From: JACRCG01 sp964524835
Lineage (GTDB): Bacteria > Desulfobacterota > Desulfuromonadia > Geobacterales > Pseudopelobacteraceae
NCBI GenBank assembly: GCA_964524835.1
Contig: CAZGEG010000015.1
Coordinates: forward strand, 1 to 64,000
Direction of reading: 5' to 3'
DNA length: 64,000 bases
Made by a program: the position numbers and the translations under genes. The notes under the pieces are model-generated. The model saw only the letters and a program-made list of their open reading frames with translations, was not told where the DNA came from and ran no database searches. Positions 1 to 8,686 of this stretch are shown in pieces. The number at the start of each line of letters is the position of its first letter. The stretch's first letter is position 1.

Positions 1-788
1 CCGCTCTTGATCGCTGCCAGGAAATGGTCGAGCTCCGGAAGCGGCAAAAGATATTGGAAGCGGAGAGCCTTCGCACAAAAAAAATTGAGGCCATCGGCAT
101 TTTGGCTGGCGGCATTGCCCATGATTTCAACAACCTGCTGCAGGTTATCCTGGGGTACGTCTCACTGGCACGTATGAATGCCGAGCCAGATAGCAAGGTC
201 GAATCGCTGTTGTCCATTGTCGAACAGACATCCGAGAGCGCCAGGGAACTCGGTACGCGGCTTTTGACCTTTGCGAGGGGTGGAAACGCCTGCATGAAGG
301 TGACTCAACTCAGGACGTTTCTCACGGAAAACGTCGAAGCGGAACTGAGCTCGACCCCCGCTATCCGGACGCTCTTCGAACTTCCGGATGAGCTCCCGCT
401 TGTCAGGGTTGATGTCGATCAGATCCGGCGGATTGTCTCCAGCCTGGCCATCAATGCCCGCGAAGCCATGCCGCTGGGGGGCACGCTGAAGGTGTCTGCA
501 TCAGTAACCGCGTTGGCTGCAACAAATACCCTTGCCCTTCCACCCGGCGACTATCTGCATATTATTTTCGAGGACAGCGGCGTCGGTATCCCCCCGGAGA
601 ACCTGTCGAAGATATTCGACCCCTATTTCAGCACGAAAGAGATGGGGACCCAGAAAGGAATGGGCCTTGGACTGGCGATCTGCTATTCCGTCATCAAGCA
701 GCATAATGGCCATATTCAGGCCGAATCCGGGCCGGGAAAGGGGACCAGGATACATCTCTGCCTGCCGGTATACCAGCCAATAGAATGA
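1..788 (+). CDS. Sensor histidine kinase, C-terminal part (5' end outside window)
   Basis: The reading frame is open to the left edge, so only the kinase core is seen. A short coiled linker leads into a HisKA-type dimerisation box with the phospho-acceptor His in GGIAHDFNNLL, about residue 33 counted from the ATG at 24. An HATPase domain follows, with an N box (SSLAINAREAMP), a G1 box (EDSGVGIP) and a G2 box (GMGLGLA). The HDFNN form is typical of PAS-containing hybrid kinases, but no receiver domain follows before the TGA. Its signal cannot be inferred because the sensor region is missing. A terminator hairpin lies just downstream. Confidence 0.85.
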   Translation, partial: ALDRCQEMVELRKRQKILEAESLRTKKIEAIGILAGGIAHDFNNLLQVILGYVSLARMNAEPDSKVESLLSIVEQTSESARELGTRLLTFARGGNACMKVTQLRTFLTENVEAELSSTPAIRTLFELPDELPLVRVDVDQIRRIVSSLAINAREAMPLGGTLKVSASVTALAATNTLALPPGDYLHIIFEDSGVGIPPENLSKIFDPYFSTKEMGTQKGMGLGLAICYSVIKQHNGHIQAESGPGKGTRIHLCLPVYQPIE

Positions 789-823
789 TCGCCCCTCTGC
801 CTGTTCCTGCACTTTTCCGTACG

Positions 824-857
824 AAGGCCGCCGGCGCAGAAGGCGGCCTTTGTTGTT
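824..857 (+). terminator. Rho-independent terminator after the histidine kinase
   Basis: Nine-base arms AAGGCCGCC / GGCGGCCTT (824-832 and 842-850) are followed by the T-rich TGTTGTTT. It separates the kinase from the ABC transporter gene. Confidence 0.8.
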
Positions 858-922
858 TCACTCCATCCGACAAATCTGTTACAGTGTCGCCCGACACTCT
901 CCTTTCATATGGACTCTGATCT

Positions 923-2755
923 ATGCATCATGGCGGAATATACGAAGAAGAAATAGCCGGCAAGGCCTACGACACGGCCCTGTTACGGCGTTTTGCGCGT
1001 TATGTCGCCCCCTACCGGCTGTCGATCACGATCGTGATACTTATTCTGCCGCTGGTAGCCGCCTGCCGCCTGGCGCAACCCTGGATCATCAAGCTCGCCA
1101 TAGACAGCCATATCACCACCGGGAGGCTGGCCGGCCTGGAGAGTCTGGCGCTCGGCTTTCTCGCCATCTTGCTGCTTGAATCGCTGCTTTCCTTTCTGGA
1201 AGTGTATCTGCTGCAGTCGGTCGGGCAGCGGGTCATGTCCGACATGCGCGCGGAACTGTATCGGCATGTCATGCATCTGCCGGTTTCCTGGTTCGACCGC
1301 GTGCCGACCGGGAGCGCAGTCACCCGCCTGACCAGCGACATCGAGGTGCTGGGCGAAATGTTCTCGTCGGGCATCATCACCATCATCGGAGACATCCTGC
1401 TGTTGATCGGCATCATCTCCGTCATGCTCATGATGAATCTGAAGTTGTCGCTGGTGACCTTTTCCGTCCTGCCGGTTCTGCTGTATGTCGCCTATACCTT
1501 CCGGCGCCGCATGAGAAAATCATTCCGGGAGGTGCGCGCCAAACTGGGGAGCCTGAATGCCTTCCTCAACGAATGCATCTCCGGCATCAGCATAATACAG
1601 ATATTTAACCGCGAACGGGATGAGGAGCGGCGTTTCAACCTGCTGAACGCATCGTACCGGGATGCGAACATGCCGGTCATCTTCTGGGATGCATCGCTGT
1701 ATGCCATGGTTGAGGCGCTGTCATCAATCGCCGTGGCACTGATCCTCTGGTACGGCGGCGGTGAGATTGTGAAGGGGGCCCTGACCTTCGGTGTTCTGGT
1801 CGCCTTCATTCAGTACATCGAAAAGTTTTTCGCCCCGATACGCGACCTTTCCGCCAAATATTCGGTCATGCAGGGGGCGATGGCCTCTCTGGAGAGAATA
1901 TTTGCCTTGCTGGATACAGAAAAAAGTGAAGGGAAGAGAGCGGGTGAAGGGTCAGGAGTAGCTGCCCCCGGACAAACCAGCCTCACCCCTCAAACCTCAC
2001 TCCTTACGCCGCACCCCTTACCGTTAACACCGCTTATTGAATTCCGCGACGTCTCCTTCTCCTACCAGGACGGCAACGACATCCTGAGCGGCCTGAACCT
2101 ATCGGTACATCGCGGCGAGCGGATTGCCATCGTCGGCGAAAGCGGCGGCGGGAAAACGACCATTACCCGTCTGCTGACACGTCTGTATGAAATTGAACGG
2201 GGGGCTATCCTCCTGCAGGGGACCGACATCCGCAACTTCGACATGGAACAGGTGCGGCGACGGATCGGTGTTGTTCTCCAGGACCCCTGCCTGTTTGCCG
2301 GGAATATTGAGTTCAACATCTGCCTGGGCGACCCGCAGGCCAGGCAGCGCGTCCGCCAGGCAGCGGCTGCCGTCGGGGCCGACCGTTTTATCGACCGGCT
2401 GCCGGGAGGCTATGAAGAAGAGGTGCGGGAACGGGGGAGCAATTTTTCCGTCGGCGAAAAGCAGTTGATCTCGTTTGCCCGGGCCGTTGCCTTCGATCCG
2501 GAGATACTGGTACTGGACGAGGCGACCGCGAGCATCGACAGCGCTTCGGAGCAGATGATCCAGGAAGGGATCAAGGGAATGATGGAGGGGCGCACCTCAC
2601 TGGTCATCGCCCATCGCCTCTCCACCATTCAGGATGCGGACCGGATCGTCACGATCCATCACGGAATCAAGGTCGAAGAAGGTACGCACGAAGAGCTGAT
2701 ACGCGCAGGCGGGATCTATTCCCGGTTGTACCAGCTGCAGTTCGGCGAAAGATAA
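923..2755 (+). CDS. ABC transporter, fused permease-ATPase (MsbA/MdlB-type exporter)
   Basis: A 610-residue half-transporter. Residues about 30-320 hold six membrane helices, and about 370-605 hold the ATPase with Walker A GESGGGKTT (near 404), signature NFSVGEKQ (near 507) and Walker B ILVLDEA (near 530). Such proteins work as homo- or heterodimers that export lipids, peptides or drugs; the substrate cannot be read from sequence. The signature begins FSVGE rather than LSGGQ, as in many MdlB-like proteins. Residues about 331-370 are a Pro/Ser/Thr-rich linker of unusual composition that looks like a translated palindromic repeat (see finding). No strong ribosome binding site precedes the ATG. 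Confidence 0.88.
   Translation: MHHGGIYEEEIAGKAYDTALLRRFARYVAPYRLSITIVILILPLVAACRLAQPWIIKLAIDSHITTGRLAGLESLALGFLAILLLESLLSFLEVYLLQSVGQRVMSDMRAELYRHVMHLPVSWFDRVPTGSAVTRLTSDIEVLGEMFSSGIITIIGDILLLIGIISVMLMMNLKLSLVTFSVLPVLLYVAYTFRRRMRKSFREVRAKLGSLNAFLNECISGISIIQIFNRERDEERRFNLLNASYRDANMPVIFWDASLYAMVEALSSIAVALILWYGGGEIVKGALTFGVLVAFIQYIEKFFAPIRDLSAKYSVMQGAMASLERIFALLDTEKSEGKRAGEGSGVAAPGQTSLTPQTSLLTPHPLPLTPLIEFRDVSFSYQDGNDILSGLNLSVHRGERIAIVGESGGGKTTITRLLTRLYEIERGAILLQGTDIRNFDMEQVRRRIGVVLQDPCLFAGNIEFNICLGDPQARQRVRQAAAAVGADRFIDRLPGGYEEEVRERGSNFSVGEKQLISFARAVAFDPEILVLDEATASIDSASEQMIQEGIKGMMEGRTSLVIAHRLSTIQDADRIVTIHHGIKVEEGTHEELIRAGGIYSRLYQLQFGER
1919..2037 (+). repeat. Probable repeat element inserted in frame in the ABC gene
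   Basis: The run CCTCACCCCTCAAACCTC and its surroundings resemble, on the other strand, the GTGAGGGGTGAGGGG-type palindrome found between genes at 21801-21857. It encodes the odd linker between membrane and ATPase domains and keeps the frame open. Confidence 0.5.
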
Positions 2756-2835
2756 ACACAATCCTCCGGCAACTCATATTGCATCTGCCGTGAGAACCTG
2801 ATACCTTTATTCAATCAAAGTTTCAGGAGTCCCCC

Positions 2836-3675
2836 ATGTGCGTAACCTGCGGATGTCCATCGACCGATCATCATCACGATCATCATCACGATCACAAACA
2901 TGATCACGACCACAAACACGATCATCATCACGGCCACGACCTTGGCCACACACACCGCCACGATGGTTCTGAAAAACAGTCCCACGAAGGCAGACACCAT
3001 CATCATGACACTGAATCCGGAAAACGGACGATGGTCTCCATTGAAGAAGACATTCTGGGCAAAAACAACCGCCTGGCCGGTTTTAACCGTGCCCTGTTCA
3101 AGGAAAAGGGGATATTTGTCCTGAACCTGGTCAGCTCGCCCGGTTCCGGCAAGACTACCCTGCTCGAACGTACCCTGCGAGACCTTTCGCAGGAGCTCCG
3201 CTTCGCCGTCATCGAAGGAGACCAGCAGACCGATAACGATGCCCGGCGTATCGCCGCCACCGGAGTCCCCGTGCGCCAGATCAATACCGGCGCCGGATGC
3301 CATCTGGATGCCCAAATGATCATGCACGGCACCAATGGCTTCGATATGGACAACCTGGATCTGCTGCTGATCGAAAATGTCGGCAACCTGGTCTGCCCGG
3401 CCGCCTTCGACCTGGGCGAGCACCACAAAGTCGCCGTACTTTCCGTCACCGAAGGGGAGGACAAACCGCTCAAATACCCCCAGATGTTCCACAACTCAAC
3501 CGTCATGCTGCTCAACAAGACCGACCTGCTGCCGCACCTTGACTTTGATGTCGAGAAATGCAAGGAATTTGCACGCCGGGTTAATCCCGGCATCATCATC
3601 TTTGAAGTATCGGCTCGAACGGGTGAAGGGATGGCTGACTGGTACCAGTGGCTGACAGCCGGGGTTAACTGCTGA
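2836..3675 (+). CDS. hypB: Hydrogenase nickel incorporation GTPase HypB
   Basis: HypB binds nickel and, with GTP hydrolysis and HypA, delivers it to the large subunit of NiFe hydrogenases in the cytoplasm. The N-terminus has the CxxCGC high-affinity metal motif (MCVTCGC), then about 50 residues rich in His-Asp repeats, a likely nickel store. The GTPase domain has its P-loop SSPGSGKTT near residue 98 and an NKTD motif near 222. At 279 residues it is normal for a His-rich HypB. The ATG follows CAGGAG by six bases. Its stop codon overlaps the start region of hypF, so the two are probably translationally coupled. No hypA is seen next to it. Confidence 0.95.
   Translation: MCVTCGCPSTDHHHDHHHDHKHDHDHKHDHHHGHDLGHTHRHDGSEKQSHEGRHHHHDTESGKRTMVSIEEDILGKNNRLAGFNRALFKEKGIFVLNLVSSPGSGKTTLLERTLRDLSQELRFAVIEGDQQTDNDARRIAATGVPVRQINTGAGCHLDAQMIMHGTNGFDMDNLDLLLIENVGNLVCPAAFDLGEHHKVAVLSVTEGEDKPLKYPQMFHNSTVMLLNKTDLLPHLDFDVEKCKEFARRVNPGIIIFEVSARTGEGMADWYQWLTAGVNC
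2866..2960 (+). repeat. CAT/CAC/GAT triplet repeat coding the His-rich tract of HypB
   Basis: Alternating GATCATCATCACGATCAC-like units encode the HDH/HHHD stretch. Such tracts can vary in length between strains by slippage. Confidence 0.75.
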
Positions 3676-6032
3676 TACGCCGCCGTCAGCACACGGTTCG
3701 GGGGATCGTCCAGGGGGTCGGCTTCCGGCCGTTCGTTTACCGCCTGGCGCACCTGCACGGCCTTACCGGCTGGGTACGCAACACCCCTGCCGGTGTCGAG
3801 ATCGAAGTGCAGGGAACCTCCGACCGGCTCGACTCCTTTGATACCGCGCTCCGGAACGACCTCCCCCCCCTGGCGCAGGTAATCTCTTACAGCTGCGCAG
3901 ATATTCCCGCTGGTGACGACGTCTCTTTCAGAATTCTCCCGAGCGGTACCGGGGCTGCCGACATCCAGATAGCCCCCGACACCGCCGTCTGTTCCGACTG
4001 CCTGCGGGAGATGTTCGATCCTGCCGACCGGCGCTACCGCTATCCGTTCATAACCTGCACCAACTGCGGCCCCCGCTACAGCATCATCACCGGCATACCC
4101 TACGATCGCCCCAGCACCACCATGGCCGGTTTCCCGCTCTGCCCCGACTGCCTGAGCGAATATCGTGACCCGCTCGATCGGCGCTTCCATGCCCAACCGA
4201 TCGCCTGCCACGCCTGCGGACCCCGGGCGAGACTGCTCAGCTCTGCTGGAGATATCATAGCAGAAGAAGATGCAGCGGTCATGCAGGCGGTGGAACAGCT
4301 CAAGAGCGGTGCAATCCTCGCGATTAAAGGCATCGGTGGCTACCACCTGGCGGTTGATGCCTGCAATCATGAAGCGGTAAGCCGGCTGCGGGAGCGGAAA
4401 AAACGCGACGAGAAGCCCTTTGCCGTCATGGTCAGCTCCCTCGAGGAAGCCCGTGGGCATGTGCTGGCCAGCGAACTGGAGGAGCGCCTGTTGTGCTCTC
4501 CGGAAGCTCCGATCATCATTGTCAGAAAACGCCCCAATACACCGCTTTCCGAACTGATCGCCCCCAACAACGGCTGGCTCGGCCTGATGCTGCCGTATGC
4601 GCCGCTGCATCATCTGCTCATGCGAGATAATTTCCAGGCTCTGGTGATGACCAGCGGCAATCTGTCCGATGAGCCGGTAGCCTTCGAAGACGGCGAGGCT
4701 TTGGCGCGGCTTGCCGGCATTGCCGACTATTTCCTGCTCCACGACCGGCCGATTCATATCCGCAGCGACGATTCGGTCATGCGCGTTTTCCAGGGGAAGC
4801 CGCTCTTTTACCGCCGGGCCCGCGGCTACGCCCCCCGAGCAGTCGTGCTCCCCTTTGAGGTCCGGCCGCTCCTGGCAGCCGGGGCCGAGCTCAAGAGCGC
4901 CGTCTGCCTTGCTGATGGCACCAAAGCCGTACTCAGCCAGCACATCGGCGATCTTCAGAACCGCTCGACCCTGGACTCGTTCGGCCATACGGTGTCGCAT
5001 CTGTCCGGCATACTGGCAATCAAACCGGTACTTGCCGCCTGCGATCTCCATCCCGATTATCTTTCATCCCGTTTTGCCGAGGATTCCGGGCTACCGCTGG
5101 TCAGGGTGCAGCATCATCATGCCCATCTTGCCTCCTGCATGGCCGAAAACGGTCTGGACGGCGACGCCATCGGCATCATATTCGACGGCACCGGGTTCGG
5201 CCCTGACGGCACGGTCTGGGGGGGGGAATTTCTCGTCGGCGGGTATGGCGGATATCGGCGTGCGGGGCATTTCCGGCCGGTGCTGCTGCCGGGGGGGGAT
5301 GCCGCGGTGCGCGAACCGTGGCGGATGGCAATGGCCTACCTCTACCAGGCGCTGGGAGATGCCGCGTTTGCAGTCGATCATCCGGCAGCCCGCTTCCTGC
5401 CGGAGCATGAGATGGCGCTGTTTGCCCGGATGATGGTCCGCGGGATCAATTCCCCCCTGACCTCCAGCTGCGGCCGGCTGTTTGATGCCGTCTCCGCGCT
5501 GCTGGGACTACGACATATTGTGTCGTATGACGGTCAGGGGGCAATCGAACTGGAGGGGCTGGCGGAGATCGCAGAGGATGAAGTCAAATTCCTTTTTGAA
5601 GAAGGAGATACAGGGGGATGTGCCTCTGAAGTCAAGACCAAATCCCCCCCTCCCCCCCTTTTCCAAAGGGGGGAGTACACGTACAATATTCTGGACAACG
5701 ACGATGCGCCATTCCAGCTGGATTTTTCCCCGATGGTAGCGGAGATCCTGGTCGACATCGATACCGGCATCAACAAAGCGGTTATCGCACTCCGCTTCCA
5801 CCGGACGGTTGCAGCTGCCGCAGCTGACATTTGCCTGCGTATTTCCGCCGTTACCGCCCTGGACCGCGTAATTCTCTCCGGCGGCGTTTTTCAGAATCGC
5901 CTTTTAACCGAAATGATATATACTGCCCTGACTGACAGGGGGCTGAACGTTTTTACCCATCGCCTGGTGCCGCCCAACGACGGCGGCATCGCCCTGGGAC
6001 AGGCTGCAATCGCAGGAAGGAGAAAGGACTGA
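3672..6032 (+). CDS. hypF: Carbamoyltransferase HypF
   Basis: HypF makes the thiocarbamate on HypE from carbamoyl phosphate, the precursor of the cyanide ligands of the NiFe centre. An N-terminal acylphosphatase domain (RGIVQGVGFRPFVYRLA) is encoded from about 3699, upstream of the first GTG at 3807. That domain is needed, so translation should start near 3669-3675, where the only near-cognate codons are CTG (3669, 3672). CTG at 3672 overlaps the hypB TGA. Two Cys4 zinc-finger units (CSDC...CTNC, CPDC...CHAC), a YrdC-like domain and a Kae1-like domain follow. Residues about 640-676 are a foreign repeat-derived insert. HypC follows after one base. Confidence 0.92.
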   Translation: MIRRRQHTVRGIVQGVGFRPFVYRLAHLHGLTGWVRNTPAGVEIEVQGTSDRLDSFDTALRNDLPPLAQVISYSCADIPAGDDVSFRILPSGTGAADIQIAPDTAVCSDCLREMFDPADRRYRYPFITCTNCGPRYSIITGIPYDRPSTTMAGFPLCPDCLSEYRDPLDRRFHAQPIACHACGPRARLLSSAGDIIAEEDAAVMQAVEQLKSGAILAIKGIGGYHLAVDACNHEAVSRLRERKKRDEKPFAVMVSSLEEARGHVLASELEERLLCSPEAPIIIVRKRPNTPLSELIAPNNGWLGLMLPYAPLHHLLMRDNFQALVMTSGNLSDEPVAFEDGEALARLAGIADYFLLHDRPIHIRSDDSVMRVFQGKPLFYRRARGYAPRAVVLPFEVRPLLAAGAELKSAVCLADGTKAVLSQHIGDLQNRSTLDSFGHTVSHLSGILAIKPVLAACDLHPDYLSSRFAEDSGLPLVRVQHHHAHLASCMAENGLDGDAIGIIFDGTGFGPDGTVWGGEFLVGGYGGYRRAGHFRPVLLPGGDAAVREPWRMAMAYLYQALGDAAFAVDHPAARFLPEHEMALFARMMVRGINSPLTSSCGRLFDAVSALLGLRHIVSYDGQGAIELEGLAEIAEDEVKFLFEEGDTGGCASEVKTKSPPPPLFQRGEYTYNILDNDDAPFQLDFSPMVAEILVDIDTGINKAVIALRFHRTVAAAAADICLRISAVTALDRVILSGGVFQNRLLTEMIYTALTDRGLNVFTHRLVPPNDGGIALGQAAIAGRRKD
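5590..5700 (+). repeat. G/C-run palindromic repeat inserted in frame in hypF
   Basis: CCCCCCTT and AAGGGGGG arms around 5651-5673 lie inside a segment coding KSPPPPLFQRGE. The inverse frame reads PPLEKGGRGG, the translated signature of a widespread intergenic palindrome. It sits in the Kae1-like domain, where family members are normally continuous. Confidence 0.65.
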
Positions 6033-6033
6033 T

Positions 6034-6264
6034 ATGTGTCTTGGCGTACCGATGAAAATAGTCAGTAAAGAGGGCGACAGCGTCGTCGCCGAAGTCGACG
6101 GCGTGCAGAAAGAGGCCAACGTCATGCTGTTGGGTGAAGAGGTCGTGGTCGGCGACTATGTGATCGTTCATGCCGGCTTCGCAATTTCCAAACTGGATGA
6201 AGAGTACGCAAGAGAGACCATCCGCCTGATGCGGGAAGTCTTTTCGGAAGAGGATATGGCATGA
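6034..6264 (+). CDS. hypC: Hydrogenase maturation chaperone HypC
   Basis: A 76-residue HypC/HybG-type protein. The essential N-terminal Cys is present (MCLGVPMKI). HypC pairs with HypD to carry the Fe(CN)2CO precursor to the hydrogenase large subunit. AAGGAG lies inside the end of hypF, ten bases ahead of the ATG, and the stop overlaps the hypD start (ATGA), so the genes form one translationally coupled operon. Confidence 0.95.
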   Translation: MCLGVPMKIVSKEGDSVVAEVDGVQKEANVMLLGEEVVVGDYVIVHAGFAISKLDEEYARETIRLMREVFSEEDMA

Positions 6265-7364
6265 CAGGGTGCATGAATTTCCAGGATGAATTCAGGGATC
6301 GCAACCTGGTCCGGAACATGGCGGACAATATCCGCCGCATGGCCGAACGGCTGCCGGCACCGGTCAACTTCATGGAGGTTTGCGGCACCCATACCATGTC
6401 GATCTACCAGTACGGCATCCGCTCCCTGCTCCCGGAAAACGTCCGGCTGGTCTCCGGCCCCGGCTGCCCGGTCTGTGTCACCCCGATCGGCTACGTCGAC
6501 CGGGCGCTGGCCTGCGCAGCCGACCCTGGAAACATCGTCGCCACGTTCGGAGACATGCTGCGCGTTCCGGGCAGTTGTTCATCATTGATGGAACAGCGGG
6601 CCGGCGGCGCCGACATCCGCATCGTCTACTCGCCGCTTGACGCGGTTTCTCTGGCGATAAACAATCCGCAACGGCGGGTGGTCTTCCTCGGGGTCGGGTT
6701 CGAGACTACCGCCCCGACGATCGCCGCCAGCATCCTCGAGGCTGCCCGCCTGGGATTGAAGAATTACTGCGTGCTGGCTTCGCACAAAACCATGCCGGTG
6801 CCGATGGAGATCCTGACGGGTGACCCGGACCTGAACCTCAAGGGGTACCTCTGCCCGGCCCACGTCAGCACCGTCATCGGCGGTGCCGCGTACCGGCCGC
6901 TGGCGGAGAAGTATCATATTCCCTGCGTGGTGACCGGCTTCGAGCCTGCCGATGTGATGCAGGGGATCGAGATGCTTCTGGCCCAGACGCTCCGCGGCGA
7001 AAGCAGGGTCGAGATACAGTACAGCCGCGCGGTCTCCTGGGAAGGGAATCTGAAGGCGCAGGCAATCCTCCGCCAACTTTTTGAACCGTGCGATGCGGTC
7101 TGGCGCGGCCTGGGAGTACTGCCCGGCAGCGGTCTGGCGATTCGGGCAGAATACTCTGAGTTCGATGCCGAGCGGGTTCTGAAGCTGGATGTCCCTGAAG
7201 CGGTCGAAAATCCGGCCTGTCTTTGCGGTGAGGTGCTGAAGGGGAAGCTGACGCCGTTCGGCTGTCCGCTGTTCGCGACGCTCTGCACCCCGGAAACTCC
7301 GGTTGGCGCCTGCATGGTTTCCAGTGAAGGCACCTGCGCCGCGGCCTATAAGTATGGGAGATAA
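6261..7364 (+). CDS. hypD: Hydrogenase maturation iron-sulfur protein HypD
   Basis: HypD is the Fe4S4 scaffold on which the Fe(CN)2CO group is put together with HypC and HypE. The conserved motifs are visible: CGTHT near residue 40, GPGCPVCVTP near 68, and a C-terminal cluster of Cys residues (ACLCGEVLKG, FGCPLFATLCTP, GACMVSSEGTCAA). Length, 367 residues, is normal. It overlaps hypC by four bases. The usual partner hypE does not follow; a HAD phosphatase gene takes that place. Confidence 0.95.
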   Translation: MTGCMNFQDEFRDRNLVRNMADNIRRMAERLPAPVNFMEVCGTHTMSIYQYGIRSLLPENVRLVSGPGCPVCVTPIGYVDRALACAADPGNIVATFGDMLRVPGSCSSLMEQRAGGADIRIVYSPLDAVSLAINNPQRRVVFLGVGFETTAPTIAASILEAARLGLKNYCVLASHKTMPVPMEILTGDPDLNLKGYLCPAHVSTVIGGAAYRPLAEKYHIPCVVTGFEPADVMQGIEMLLAQTLRGESRVEIQYSRAVSWEGNLKAQAILRQLFEPCDAVWRGLGVLPGSGLAIRAEYSEFDAERVLKLDVPEAVENPACLCGEVLKGKLTPFGCPLFATLCTPETPVGACMVSSEGTCAAAYKYGR

Positions 7365-7367
7365 CCG

Positions 7368-7955
7368 GTGGGTTCATATTCTCACATACTGGCCGGTTTC
7401 ACACTCGGCTTTCACCACCGCCGCCGGCTGCGGGGACTGTTGGACAGCACCCCGTCCGACTGCGACATTCATCAGCATGACCCGGAGGGTTTACGCTCGT
7501 CGGGGGTCGCCGCCCTGGCGCTCGACTTTGACGGTGTCCTTGCCCATCACGGCGCACCGGAGCCATTACCAGAGGCGGTTGCCTGGATGCGGCGCTGCGA
7601 GGAGGTATTCGGGGGCGAGCGGATATTTATCCTCTCCAACAAGCCGACCGAAGGGCGAAGACGCTGGTTTGCCGAAAAGTTCCCCTCCGTCCGCTTCATT
7701 TCGGGAGTCCGGAAAAAACCTTTTCCCGACGGCCTGAACAAAACAGGGGAACTCGCCGGAGTCCCCCTCTCTTCAATAATGATGGTCGATGACCGCCTGC
7801 TGACCGGCTGCCTGGCAGCCCTGGTCGCCGGTGCCAGGCCCTGCTACATTCGCCGCCCGTATGCCTGCTTCACCTGCCGGCCGTTTGCGGAGCTGTTTTT
7901 CCGGAGCCTCCGCGTTTTGGAGCGGCTGTTCGTGCGGGTGGTTGTCCTCTTCTGA
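7368..7955 (+). CDS. HAD-superfamily phosphatase (YqeG/IIIA-like)
   Basis: A 195-residue protein with HAD motif I ALDFDGVLAHHG (near residue 53), motif II ILSNKP (near 88) and motif IV MMVDDRLLTG (near 140), as in the class IIIA YqeG-like phosphatases. The C-terminal 40 residues are basic and hydrophobic and may touch the membrane. The GTG start lies three bases after the hypD stop, and GGGAG in the end of hypD can serve as its ribosome site, so it belongs to the hyp operon. The substrate is unknown; no standard hydrogenase maturation step uses such an enzyme. Confidence 0.75.
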   Translation: MGSYSHILAGFTLGFHHRRRLRGLLDSTPSDCDIHQHDPEGLRSSGVAALALDFDGVLAHHGAPEPLPEAVAWMRRCEEVFGGERIFILSNKPTEGRRRWFAEKFPSVRFISGVRKKPFPDGLNKTGELAGVPLSSIMMVDDRLLTGCLAALVAGARPCYIRRPYACFTCRPFAELFFRSLRVLERLFVRVVVLF

Positions 7956-7972
7956 CCGTTTTTATCCTGACG

Positions 7973-8443
7973 CTATTCCCGCTCCATCACCAGATCCATA
8001 GCGGCCCCCTTGCCGCCCCTTTTCGGGTAGTGCTGGGTGATCAGCCCGGCATACCCGCGCATGTCCACCAGGATATGAATATGCGGCGGCCTGCGGGCAT
8101 AGGGGGGCGGCATGGAGGTCTCAAGCCGGTAGCGCCCCTTCTTGTCACTGTAGACGGTGGCCCGCAGGCTGTCGCTGTACGCGCCTTCCGGGCCGGCCTG
8201 CCAGAACTCGATCCGGGCGCCGGTTACCGGTCGGCAGGTGGAGGCGTCGCGCACAACCCCCTGCAGGATGTATCCTGTACCGATTTTTGATCGAACCGGG
8301 GCATTGGGGCGGTAGAAGGGGCCGATCTCGTCATGGGGAGTCGGTGAGCATTTCGGCGCGGCGGCAGCATCCCGATCCGGCGAGAGCAGCAGTACGGTAA
8401 CCACACCGGCCAGCACCAGCACAACGATACGCAGACTCTTCAT
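7973..8443 (-). CDS. Secreted intradiol-dioxygenase-like protein
   Basis: 156 residues from the ATG at 8443, which follows GAGGAGG by five bases; the longer frame adds seven unlikely residues. An N-terminal signal peptide (MKSLRIVVLVLAGVVTVLLL) is followed by a fold typical of the protocatechuate/catechol dioxygenase family: HDEIGPFYRPNAP, LQGVVRDASTCRPVTGARIEFWQA, a Tyr-rich YRLETSMPPPYARRPPHIH and a closing region. The Tyr and His residues expected to bind iron are partly visible (PPHIHI). It may act on an aromatic compound in the periplasm or may have lost activity. It is transcribed against the hyp operon. Confidence 0.7.
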   Translation of the reverse strand: MKSLRIVVLVLAGVVTVLLLSPDRDAAAAPKCSPTPHDEIGPFYRPNAPVRSKIGTGYILQGVVRDASTCRPVTGARIEFWQAGPEGAYSDSLRATVYSDKKGRYRLETSMPPPYARRPPHIHILVDMRGYAGLITQHYPKRGGKGAAMDLVMERE

Positions 8444-8609
8444 TGCATCCTCCTCTAACTTCACAATTTGTGCCGTTCGGCTGTTTCGATCTTTTTTATT
8501 ATCCTACCACCTCCAGAGTGAATCTAATATTGTTTACCACCATCTCGTACGCATTTTTTTGAAAATCGTTCATTTGTATAAACAATCGCGATACCGGCAT
8601 GTTACGCAA

Positions 8610-8630
8610 TGTGTAAAGAAACTTTACACA
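8610..8630. promoter_or_regulatory. Putative operator 1, TGTGTAAAG-N3-CTTTACACA
   Basis: A perfect inverted repeat with 9-base arms around AAA. The core TGTAAA-N5-TTTACA is one base short of the TyrR-box spacing. The binding protein is unknown. Confidence 0.5.
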
Positions 8631-8667
8631 TTTGTATCATACTGATCTTATTGATGATTCCGGACAG

Positions 8668-8686
8668 GTGTAAAGAAACTATACAC
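8668..8686. promoter_or_regulatory. Putative operator 2, GTGTAAAG-N3-CTATACAC
   Basis: A near copy of operator 1 with one mismatch in the right arm, placed 58 bases (5.5 helical turns) downstream of it. Confidence 0.5.

Noticed and set aside
166..185. TGGCACG resembling a sigma54 -24 box
   Set aside because: Inside the kinase coding region and the -12 part reads AATGC, not TTGC.
3003..5051. A 682-residue open frame on the minus strand
   Set aside because: It lies opposite hypB and hypF, which have strong family matches; it is a shadow caused by high GC.
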